From assembly GCA_035295665.1 (NCBI GenBank), contig DATGIQ010000158.1, positions 1-38,656 on the forward strand: a stretch of DNA of 38,656 nt, read 5' to 3'. The DNA is from DATGIQ01 sp035295665. Its GTDB lineage: Bacteria > Planctomycetota > Planctomycetia > Gemmatales > Gemmataceae. The notes beneath the pieces were generated by a model, which worked only from the letters and a program-made list of their open reading frames with translations, had not been told where the DNA came from and ran no database searches. Shown in pieces: positions 9,064 to 16,013 of the stretch (positions are counted from its first letter, which is position 1; every line of letters begins with the position of its first letter). A program made the position numbers and the translations under genes.

Positions 9064-9196
9064 GCCAACGACGGCTGTCGTTGGCGCTGCCAGGGGTGCA
9101 TTCCAGAAGGAATCCGGATATCAGGCATGACCGCGATGAACAGAAGGTCGGGCACAGAGTTCGCCGAAATCCCGAAACGGAAAGGATCGCTTTCCG
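9064..9196. other. Two hairpins in the ptsI-DUF2344 gap (9064-9085 and 9178-9196)
   Basis: The gap of about 310 bp between ptsI and the DUF2344 gene holds no other gene. It contains a perfect 9-bp stem with a 4-base loop (9064-9072 with 9077-9085). It also holds a 7-bp stem with a 5-base loop (9178-9184 with 9190-9196). Read on the minus strand, the second is followed by TTTCGGGATTTC. It could end the PTS transcript about 80 bases after ptsI, though the T-run is broken. Function is inferred. Confidence 0.4.
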
Positions 9197-9277
9197 CCCG
9201 GCGGTCAGTGCACGAGCTTCGGTTTCCGAGCGTCGCCGTCATCATAAGTGCGGTCGACGCCGGGCATGCAGGATATC

Positions 9278-11023
9278 TCAGCCGATCACCTCCGGGAGGA
9301 GGCGCCGCGTCTTCTCCCGCAGATAACTATTTACGTCACGAGCCGTCTCCAGGCGCATCGCCTCTTGGGTAACTTCCTGGGCTTCCTCCAGCGTCACCGA
9401 GCGGATGATTTTTTTGATCTCCGGAATATTGTGCGGTGTCACGCTTAGTTGCCGTAAACCCATACCCAGTAACAACAACGTATAGATGGGCTCGCCACTC
9501 ATCTCGCCGCAAACGTTGACTTCAATCCGATGTTTTTGGGCGGCATTTACCACCAATTCGATCAAGCGGAGGACGGCGGGGTCTCCGGGACTGTACAGCG
9601 AGGCAACAGCCTCATTCGTGCGATCCGCCGCCAATGTGTACTGGATCAAATCATTGGTACCAATCGAGAAGAAACTGACTTCCCGTGCCATCTGCTCCGA
9701 CAAGATTGCCGCAGAGGGAACCTCCACCATTGTGCCCACAGGCAGGTTGCGATTGAACGCAATCCCTTCCTCTTCCAGGTCCTCTTTTACTTCCGCCAGA
9801 ATCATTCTACACTGCCGCAATTCCAATACCGTGCTCACCATGGGGAACAGGATGCGAACGTCCCCGAAAGCACTGGCCCTTAGAATTGCACGCATTTGCG
9901 TTTTGAACAAGGCCAAATTCCGCAAACATAACCGCACGCTGCGGAGGCCGAGAAACGGATTGCGCTCTTCCGGCGTATAGTCCATGTTGGCCGAGAACTT
10001 GTCGGCACCCAGATCCAGCGTCCGGATGGTGAGCGGGCGGGAGCCGAGCAGCCGCAACACGGTCAGATAGGCATCCAGGTGTTCCGCCTCGCTGGGATCA
10101 CCCTGCTTGCCGAGATACAGGAACTCGGTGCGATAAAGTCCGACTCCATCCGCCCCTTTTTCCAGACAGTGCGTTGCTTCATGCGGGAACTCGATGTTGC
10201 CTAGCAGGAAAATCCGCGTGCCATCGCGCGTCACGGCCGGCAATTCCCGCAATTCTCCCAGCCGGGTTTCGAAGGAGCGGAGATTGCTGCGCGCCCGTTC
10301 GTAGCGTTCAAGCGTTTCCTCGTCGGGATTGAGGATCAGGACGCCGCGGTTGCCGTCCACGATGACCATGTCGCCACCGGAGATATCGGTGATGAACTTC
10401 CCCAGACCGACGACGGCGGGGATTTCCAGAGCCCCGGCCATGATCGCCGTGTGGCTGGCTCTCCCCCCTGCTTCCGTGGCAAAGGCGAACACCTTCCGGG
10501 GGTCGAGCACCGCCGTTTCGCTGGGGGTCAGGTCATGCGCCAGCACAACGACGGCTTCCTTGAGCTGCTGGAGTTGTTCGCGGCGATGCCCAAGCAGACA
10601 GCTCAGAAGGGATTTCTCGATGTCGAACAGGTCGGCGGCGCGGGCCGCAAAATGACCGCGGTCGAGGCTTTCGAGGGTCTTGGCATGGCGGCGCATCACG
10701 CGGCTGACCGCGTATTCGGCGGCGTAGCCCTGCTCCTGGATGAGGCTCTCGATTTCACGGCCCAGGGCAGGATCTTCAGTCAACAAGGCATGCGCTTCAA
10801 AAATGGCAGCATATTGCCGACCCAGCTTCTCTTGGACCGCGCGCTGCTTTTCCCGCGCCAGTTGGGCCGCCGCGGCAATCGCCTGGCGCAGCCGCTTCAC
10901 CTCGTCCGCCAAGCGATCGCCGGCGACGAAACGCTGCGGAATCCGGAACAGCTCGGTATCGAGTACGAGGGCAGGCCCATAGGCGATTCCTGCCGAAACC
11001 GCTATGCCACGTTTGATTTCCAT
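9278..11023 (-). CDS. ptsI: PTS enzyme I (phosphoenolpyruvate-protein phosphotransferase)
   Basis: Cytoplasmic enzyme that takes phosphate from PEP and passes it to HPr. From ATG 11023 it has 581 residues, the usual EI length. The N-terminal swivelling domain carries the phosphohistidine in GGRASHTAIMAG (His191). The C-terminal PEP-binding barrel has GLYRTEFLY, GTMVEVPSA, SIGTNDLIQYTLA and the catalytic cysteine in NVCGEMSGEP (Cys505). A GTG one codon upstream (11026) is an equivalent start; no strong ribosome binding site is seen, so coupling to ptsH upstream is possible. No GAF domain precedes it, unlike the EI-Ntr of proteobacteria. It is the last gene of hpf-ptsN-ptsH-ptsI, and no EIIB or EIIC gene is in the window, which suggests a regulatory phosphorelay rather than sugar uptake. 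Confidence 0.95.
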   Translation of the reverse strand: MEIKRGIAVSAGIAYGPALVLDTELFRIPQRFVAGDRLADEVKRLRQAIAAAAQLAREKQRAVQEKLGRQYAAIFEAHALLTEDPALGREIESLIQEQGYAAEYAVSRVMRRHAKTLESLDRGHFAARAADLFDIEKSLLSCLLGHRREQLQQLKEAVVVLAHDLTPSETAVLDPRKVFAFATEAGGRASHTAIMAGALEIPAVVGLGKFITDISGGDMVIVDGNRGVLILNPDEETLERYERARSNLRSFETRLGELRELPAVTRDGTRIFLLGNIEFPHEATHCLEKGADGVGLYRTEFLYLGKQGDPSEAEHLDAYLTVLRLLGSRPLTIRTLDLGADKFSANMDYTPEERNPFLGLRSVRLCLRNLALFKTQMRAILRASAFGDVRILFPMVSTVLELRQCRMILAEVKEDLEEEGIAFNRNLPVGTMVEVPSAAILSEQMAREVSFFSIGTNDLIQYTLAADRTNEAVASLYSPGDPAVLRLIELVVNAAQKHRIEVNVCGEMSGEPIYTLLLLGMGLRQLSVTPHNIPEIKKIIRSVTLEEAQEVTQEAMRLETARDVNSYLREKTRRLLPEVIG

Positions 11024-11121
11024 CACTGAGGGAAGGGACCGATCGAAGCCCGACCGGAGCGGGGCAGCTGCTGCGGCCGCGCCAACTCTTCGGGTTTCGA
11101 TCGATCAGCTATCCTCACTCC

Positions 11122-11484
11122 TCACCCTTTCAAGGGCGGCTCCGGCGGTTCTTCCGCAGCGGGAGCTGCCAGCAACTCTGTCAAAACGTCGATGGCCGCT
11201 CCTGCATCGGGTCCACACACCTCCAGGGTCAGCTCGGTTCCCTGCTCGGCCGCCAACAACATTAATTCCAGCGGACTTTTCCCATTGACACGCTGGCCTT
11301 CCTTTTCCACGGTGACGGTACACTGGAACTGGCTCGCGCGTTGGGCAAAGGCCGTCAGCGGGCGCATGTGGAATCCCATGGGATCTTGCACTACCACCTT
11401 CCGCCGGAGACTTTCGCCGTTCATGGCACGCTGGCTCTGCTGCTTGGGAGGAGAGGAGGATTCCGTTACCGTCTCGCAAGCCAT
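11122..11484 (-). CDS. ptsH: HPr-type phosphocarrier protein
   Basis: HPr carries phosphate from EI to EIIA. From ATG 11484, with GAGG 8 bases upstream, it has 120 residues against the usual 85-90. There is an extra N-terminal stretch of about 24 residues rich in Ser and Gln, and a Pro/Glu C-terminal tail. The active site reads GFHMRP (His39) rather than the common GLHARP. The regulatory-serine region reads VNGKSPLELM (Ser70), resembling VNGKSIMGIM of classical HPr. A GTG at 11508 would extend it by 8 residues, and ATG 11424 would give a core-only protein. It sits between ptsN and ptsI on the same strand. HPr assignment is secure; whether Ser70 is phosphorylated cannot be told, and no HPr kinase gene is visible here. 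Confidence 0.88.
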   Translation of the reverse strand: MACETVTESSSPPKQQSQRAMNGESLRRKVVVQDPMGFHMRPLTAFAQRASQFQCTVTVEKEGQRVNGKSPLELMLLAAEQGTELTLEVCGPDAGAAIDVLTELLAAPAAEEPPEPPLKG

Positions 11485-11596
11485 CGCTGTTACCTCGCGA
11501 GGATCCACGCCACGAATCCCTTATTGGGACCTCTGATTGTCGATCCGAATCGTGCCGGCGTCAAGAGTGACGATGAAAAATTGACCCCGACCACAT

Positions 11597-12067
11597 TCAA
11601 CCCGGCTGCTGATCGAGCTCGCCCAGCAGGTCCCAGATCGCCTCGCGCGTCGTTGCTTGGCGAAGGGAGCGCACAAAGCCATCGTCCCGGAGACTGCGCG
11701 ACACATTTTCCAGGGCGCGCAAATGATCCCCGGGCCGATCCTGCGGCGAAATGAGTAACACAAACACATGGACCGGTTCACCATCCAAGCTCTCGAAGCT
11801 GACACCCGGGCGCGACAACGCCACCGTGCCGATCAGACGTTCGACGCTATTGTGCTTGGTATGGGGAATCGCAACCCCCCGACCGATTCCGGTCGAACCG
11901 AGCAGCTCACGCTTGAGCACCGCCCGAACAATCTCCTCCGATTCGGCGGCCTTCAACTGGCTCGTACTGGCCAGGCTGCCGACCATTTCCCGAATGACGC
12001 CTTCCTTGGTCGTGGCGGTCAGCTCAGGAATGATGGCGTCGCGAACCACAAAATCAGTCATGCGCAT
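11597..12067 (-). CDS. ptsN: PTS EIIA domain protein, PtsN/fructose type
   Basis: Stand-alone EIIA of the mannitol/fructose/Ntr family, expected to receive phosphate from HPr and to regulate partner proteins. It has 156 residues, normal for the family. The phosphorylation site is in GIGRGVAIPHTKH (His69), and the C-terminal half has the VFVLLISPQDRPGDHLRAL stretch typical of EIIA-Ntr. GGAGG lies 6 bases before ATG 12067. A second in-frame ATG two codons on is possible. It lies 13 bp downstream of hpf, an arrangement like the rpoN-hpf-ptsN cluster of proteobacteria although rpoN is not present here. Confidence 0.92.
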   Translation of the reverse strand: MRMTDFVVRDAIIPELTATTKEGVIREMVGSLASTSQLKAAESEEIVRAVLKRELLGSTGIGRGVAIPHTKHNSVERLIGTVALSRPGVSFESLDGEPVHVFVLLISPQDRPGDHLRALENVSRSLRDDGFVRSLRQATTREAIWDLLGELDQQPG

Positions 12068-12080
12068 GCCGGACCTCCCC

Positions 12081-12434
12081 TCACTCTTCGCTTGCTTCCT
12101 CCAGCGTGGGCATGCTGGTCACCTCGCCAGCCGAGGGCGTGCGCCGTCGGTCTTGCACCTTTTCCTTATAGCGGCGCAATTGGGCTTCCAATTTATCTAC
12201 CGCCAGATCCATTGCTGCCAAGATATCGTTGTTGCTCTCGCGGGCGACAAAATCGTGTTTGTGTTCCGCCGAGACCAAGATCTCGACCAGTTTGATGTCG
12301 TTTTTCAGATCCACCGTGACTTCGATCGACATGATCCGTTCGAAGAAGTGCAACAACTTTTCTGCTTTTTCTCGGATGAACTCCTGTGTCGCCTCACTGA
12401 GATGCCCATGCCGTGCCGAGACTTTGATTTGCAC
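12081..12434 (-). CDS. hpf: Ribosome hibernation promoting factor (HPF/RaiA, short form)
   Basis: Binds the 30S subunit in slow growth and holds ribosomes inactive. From GTG 12434, with AAGGAG 8 bases upstream, the protein has 117 residues and begins VQIKVSARHGHLSEATQEFI, the standard start of the family. The longer frame from 12482 lacks a ribosome binding site. The HPF fold covers residues 1 to about 95 (VEILVSAEHKHDFVARE, DILAAMDLAVDKLEAQLRRY). A short acidic tail replaces the dimerisation domain of long HPF. It leads the hpf-ptsN-ptsH-ptsI operon, and a promoter about 150 bp upstream is visible. Confidence 0.92.
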   Translation of the reverse strand: MQIKVSARHGHLSEATQEFIREKAEKLLHFFERIMSIEVTVDLKNDIKLVEILVSAEHKHDFVARESNNDILAAMDLAVDKLEAQLRRYKEKVQDRRRTPSAGEVTSMPTLEEASEE

Positions 12435-12584
12435 AGAGTCAACTCCTTCATTGCAGGGAGTATTTTCAGCGTCGCTGCCCAAAATCCCCCGGACCTGGAG
12501 TGGATAGCCCGATGGCCCCAGCTACCTTCTCGTTCCGAGCACACGCCGCGGCAGCGCGGTCCGCTGATCGAGCGGATTGACGCA

Positions 12585-12613
12585 ATTGTAACTTGCGCCC
12601 GGACTCTGTTCAA
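12585..12613 (-). promoter_or_regulatory. Probable promoter of the hpf-pts operon
   Basis: On the minus strand TTGAAC (12613-12608) and TACAAT (12590-12585) are separated by 17 bases, matching the sigma70 consensus at 4 of 6 and 5 of 6 positions. Transcription would start near 12578, giving a leader of about 145 bases before GTG 12434. It lies in the 367-bp divergent gap between hpf and the ACT-domain gene. Activity is inferred from the sequence alone. Confidence 0.5.
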
Positions 12614-12681
12614 TATATGGCAAATCCGAGCACGCAACGACAACAGCGCCGGGCAGAGAAACGAAACTGCACCGCCCTGGC

Positions 12682-12709
12682 TGGACCGAGGCGGGCAGCG
12701 GACTAAAAT
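12682..12709 (+). promoter_or_regulatory. Possible promoter of the ACT-domain gene
   Basis: TGGACC (12682-12687) and TAAAAT (12704-12709) lie 16 bases apart, matching consensus at 4 of 6 and 5 of 6 positions. The start would be near 12716, about 86 bases before GTG 12802. It is in the same divergent gap as the hpf promoter. The match is moderate, so this is a candidate only. Confidence 0.33.
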
Positions 12710-12801
12710 GGCTTGTTGATGGACTCGAAAAATCTTGACCCAGTGACGATGCCTGACTCCAGACCAGTTGACGGCGGATGTCATTTTACGGAGGTCTTCA
12801 C

Positions 12802-13281
12802 GTGCCAACTTCCAAGCAGATTTCGGTGTTCTTGGAGAATAAACCGGGGCGTCTGGCGAATGTATTGCTGACGCTGGCCCGGGAACGAGTCAACATTACC
12901 GCCTTGACCGTGATGGATAGCCACGAACACAGCGTGCTTCGTTTCGTTGCCGATGACCTCGACAAAACGCGCAAGACCCTGAAGGACATGGGGACCCCCT
13001 TTGCCGAGACCGAAGTCCTCCTGGTCGAGCTGCGGAACCAACCGGGCGAGCTGGCCCACGTCTGCGAGCTGCTCGGGGCGGAACACGTGAATATCGAATA
13101 TGCCTATTGCAGCTCCGGCGGCCGGAATGGCAAAACGTTGGGCATCTTCCGCGTCTCCAATGCACTCAAGGCCATGCGCGTCATTGGCGAATCGCCGAAC
13201 AATTCCGTGCGACGACGCCTTCAGCAGCGGCCGTTGCGAAGCCGGCAATCGTATCAACCCCCCGGCAGCGTGCGCAGGTAG
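12802..13281 (+). CDS. Tandem ACT-domain protein
   Basis: Cytoplasmic protein of 159 residues made almost wholly of two ACT domains, about residues 4-70 and 72-135 (QISVFLENKPGRLANVLLTL and LVELRNQPGELAHVCELL). Such domains bind amino acids and act as sensors; there is no catalytic domain. The start GTG 12802 is fixed by GGAGG 7 bases upstream. The last 25 residues are Arg/Gln-rich and not part of the fold. It resembles the COG4747 type of stand-alone ACT protein. It precedes cobD-like and cobQ genes, but the 75-bp gap and separate chemistry leave any link to cobamide synthesis as inference. Confidence 0.85.
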   Translation: MPTSKQISVFLENKPGRLANVLLTLARERVNITALTVMDSHEHSVLRFVADDLDKTRKTLKDMGTPFAETEVLLVELRNQPGELAHVCELLGAEHVNIEYAYCSSGGRNGKTLGIFRVSNALKAMRVIGESPNNSVRRRLQQRPLRSRQSYQPPGSVRR

Positions 13282-13356
13282 AACCGCGGCGGGCAAGTCG
13301 ACGGTTGCCGCCCGTTTGTGTTTGTTCTGCTCTCTTCTCGGCCACCGAACCTCAGC

Positions 13357-14460
13357 ATGCGTAAACTGCCCCGCCGGGATCTCGAAGGAAACGCTCTGTT
13401 CCAACATGGAGGGCGCGGCTTACCGGGCCTGGAGCGAGCGCTCGACTTCAGCAGCAATATCAACCCGCTTGGTCCGCCTCGCCGCGTGCTTGATGCCCTG
13501 TGCCGGGCACTGCCGGAAGTTGCCCGCTATCCCGATGCAGATTGTACCGCCCTGACGCACTGCCTGGCGGCCCAGCACGGCGTGGCCCCCGAGCAGATCG
13601 TCGTTGGCAATGGCTCCACGGAACTGATCTATGCCACCGCGCGGGCGTGCCGGCCGCAGCGGGTCGCCATCGCCGAGCCCACATTCACGGAGTACCTGCG
13701 CGCTTCCCGCCTCGTAGGAGCGGCCGTCGATCACTGGTTGGCCCAGGGGAGCCAAATTGATCTCGAACCGTTTGAGCCGGGGAATGCAGACCTGGTTTGG
13801 CTGTGTAATCCGAATAATCCGACCGGTCGACTTTGGCCACCCGGCAGCTTACCACGCTGGATCCGCAATCAGTCCGCGACGCGGTTTGTTGTCGATGAGG
13901 CTTTCTTGCCGTTCCTTGAAAGTGAGCCAGAGCATTCTCTGGTCCCCCTGGTCCACGGTTCGGCAAAGGTGATTGTGCTGCGGAGCCTAACCAAACTGTT
14001 CGCGCTCCCCGGTCTGCGTCTCGGCTACGCAATCGCGGCCCGGCCGTTTGCGGATTCCATTCGCGCGGAACTTCCCCCCTGGTCGGTGAATCGGTTGGCC
14101 CAAATTGCGGGGTTGGCGGCGTTGGATGACCATGATTTCCTGGCTCGAACCCGCACATGGTTTCGGGCCGAGCGGTCCAGTTTCCACCAGGCCCTCGAGG
14201 GCCTGTCGCATCATCTTCAGATCATTCCTTCCGAAGCCAATTTCTTCTTGCTGCGGCTCCGTCAGGGCTCGTCTGCCGGGTTGGCAACTGCTTTGGCAGA
14301 GGATGGGATTTCGATTCGGGACGCCTCCAATTTCGTCGGCTTGGCAGCGGGCGATTTCCGCGTTGCCGTGCGCACGGCGGCGGAGAATTCCCGTCTCGTT
14401 GGCGCATTGCATTCCTTGTTGGACGAGAAGGGGAACCGGCCATGGGGCGTGCGCTCATGA
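13357..14460 (+). CDS. cobD: CobD/CobC-like threonine-phosphate decarboxylase (PLP, HisC family)
   Basis: PLP enzyme of aminotransferase fold I. With the cobQ gene overlapping its end, the likeliest role is making aminopropanol phosphate for the lower-ligand arm of cobalamin. From ATG 13357 it has 367 residues. The CobD-type opening HGG and FSSNINPLGPP is present, followed by NPNNPTGRLWP, the cofactor aspartate in VVDEAFLPF, and the PLP lysine in SLTKLFALPGLRLGY (Lys213). A GTG at 13318 would add 13 residues; neither start has a good ribosome binding site. The alternative is a histidinol-phosphate aminotransferase, which has nearly the same motifs. The neighbour decides for cobalamin. Confidence 0.75.
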   Translation: MRKLPRRDLEGNALFQHGGRGLPGLERALDFSSNINPLGPPRRVLDALCRALPEVARYPDADCTALTHCLAAQHGVAPEQIVVGNGSTELIYATARACRPQRVAIAEPTFTEYLRASRLVGAAVDHWLAQGSQIDLEPFEPGNADLVWLCNPNNPTGRLWPPGSLPRWIRNQSATRFVVDEAFLPFLESEPEHSLVPLVHGSAKVIVLRSLTKLFALPGLRLGYAIAARPFADSIRAELPPWSVNRLAQIAGLAALDDHDFLARTRTWFRAERSSFHQALEGLSHHLQIIPSEANFFLLRLRQGSSAGLATALAEDGISIRDASNFVGLAAGDFRVAVRTAAENSRLVGALHSLLDEKGNRPWGVRS

Positions 14461-15953
14461 TCCAGGGAACCGCCTCGCACGCAGGTAAGAGCGTCCTGAC
14501 GGCCGCGTTCGGTTGCTGGCTGCGCCGGCAAGGGCTCCGCGTTGCGCCCTTCAAGGCCCAGAACATGTCGCTGAACAGCTTTGTGACACTGGCCGGCGAG
14601 GAAATCGCTCGTAGCCAGGCCATGCAAGCCGAGGCCCTGGGACTGGAGCCCGTCGCGGATATGAATCCGATCCTGCTCAAGCCCATGGAGCACGGCTGTC
14701 AAGTCATCATCCAGGGCCACGCGATTGGAACGATGTCGATACAGGAGTACTATGCTTACAAGCCGCGCGCCTGGCAAGCGATCACCACCTCGTACGAGCG
14801 TTTGGCCGCGGGTTATGACGCCGTGGTGCTCGAAGGGGCGGGCAGCCCGGCGGAAATTAACTTGAAGGCGAATGACCTGGTCAATATGCGAATGGCGGCC
14901 CATGCCGATGCTGCCGTAGTCCTCCTTGCTGACATCGAGCGGGGCGGCGTGTTTGCTCAGCTCATCGGTACCTGGGAGTTGCTCGAAGAACCGGAGCGGA
15001 GGCGGGTGCTTGGCTTTCTGATTAACAAGTTTCGCGGCGATCCGAGTCTTCTGGAGTCCGGATTAGCTTATGTCCAGCGGCGAACGAAACGGCCCGTTCT
15101 GGGCGTTTTGCCGTTTGCTCCAGAAGTACAGCTGGCAGAGGAAGATTCCCTCGGACTTCCGCAAGCAGACCAGGCGGCGGGCGACATCGACGTGGTGGTG
15201 CTGCGCTTGCCCGGTCTTAGCAATTTCACTGACTTTGCAGCCCTGGGCCGGGTGCCGGGCGTCTGTGTTCGCTATGTTACGGATGCCGACGAGTTAGGGC
15301 GGCCGGACCTGGTCGTGCTGCCAGGGACGCGGACGACCTTCCGGGCCCGCGCGTGGTTGCGGGCCCGACGGTTGGATGAAGCCCTGAAGCGACTGGCGGC
15401 CCATTCCCAGGGGCCCGTGATCCTCGGGTTGTGCGGGGGTTATCAGCTTCTTGGACAAGCGCTTGCCGACCCCGATCATGTGGAGGGGAATGAAGGTTCG
15501 GTGTCGGGGTTGGGTCTGCTTGATGTGGACACGCAGTTTCGGCCAGGCAAGGTGCTCGCCCGGGTGGAAGCGGTAGTGATCGGTAGCGCGAACCTTGGCT
15601 ACGGTTGTCCGATTGTTGGCTACGAGATTCACCAGGGGCTCAGTAGCCGATGGAAGGGCGTGCAGCCGTGGCTTCGTCTCACGCGGCAACCGGGAGGCGA
15701 TCAAGTCGAAGACGGGGCCGTCAGCGCGACCGGCCGCATCTATGGCACGTATGTCCATGGCTTGTTCGATGACGCGCGGTTTAGCCGGGCCCTGGTGGCG
15801 ACGCTACGTCAGAATCGTGGATTGGCGCCCTTGTCGGAGGGGGATTGGATCTCGCAGCGCGAGTTCTGGATCCGCCGTTACGAACGCCTGGGTGCGTGGT
15901 TAACGAAACATTGCAACGTGCAACCCGTTGCCGACGCGTTGGGGCTTGGATGA
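14442..15953 (+). CDS. cobQ: Adenosylcobyric acid synthase CobQ
   Basis: ATP- and glutamine-dependent amidation of adenosylcobyrinic acid a,c-diamide to cobyric acid. It has 503 residues, the usual length. The N-terminal P-loop-like MIQGTASHAGKS is followed by the substrate region FKAQNMSLNSFVT and LEGAGSPAEINL. The C-terminal class I glutamine amidotransferase has nucleophile Cys331 in GLCGGYQ and His439 in YGTYVHGLF. The start ATG 14442, with AAGGGGA 7 bases upstream, lies 19 bp inside the preceding gene. ATG 14457 forms an ATGA overlap with that gene's stop and is a possible second start. The pair is clearly translated together. No other cobalamin genes are in the window. Confidence 0.95.
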   Translation: MGRALMIQGTASHAGKSVLTAAFGCWLRRQGLRVAPFKAQNMSLNSFVTLAGEEIARSQAMQAEALGLEPVADMNPILLKPMEHGCQVIIQGHAIGTMSIQEYYAYKPRAWQAITTSYERLAAGYDAVVLEGAGSPAEINLKANDLVNMRMAAHADAAVVLLADIERGGVFAQLIGTWELLEEPERRRVLGFLINKFRGDPSLLESGLAYVQRRTKRPVLGVLPFAPEVQLAEEDSLGLPQADQAAGDIDVVVLRLPGLSNFTDFAALGRVPGVCVRYVTDADELGRPDLVVLPGTRTTFRARAWLRARRLDEALKRLAAHSQGPVILGLCGGYQLLGQALADPDHVEGNEGSVSGLGLLDVDTQFRPGKVLARVEAVVIGSANLGYGCPIVGYEIHQGLSSRWKGVQPWLRLTRQPGGDQVEDGAVSATGRIYGTYVHGLFDDARFSRALVATLRQNRGLAPLSEGDWISQREFWIRRYERLGAWLTKHCNVQPVADALGLG

Positions 15954-16013
15954 AATAGCTGATATGCCGAGAGCGCTCACTCTTTCCATTCCTCTTGATG
16001 CTCAGGAACTCCC

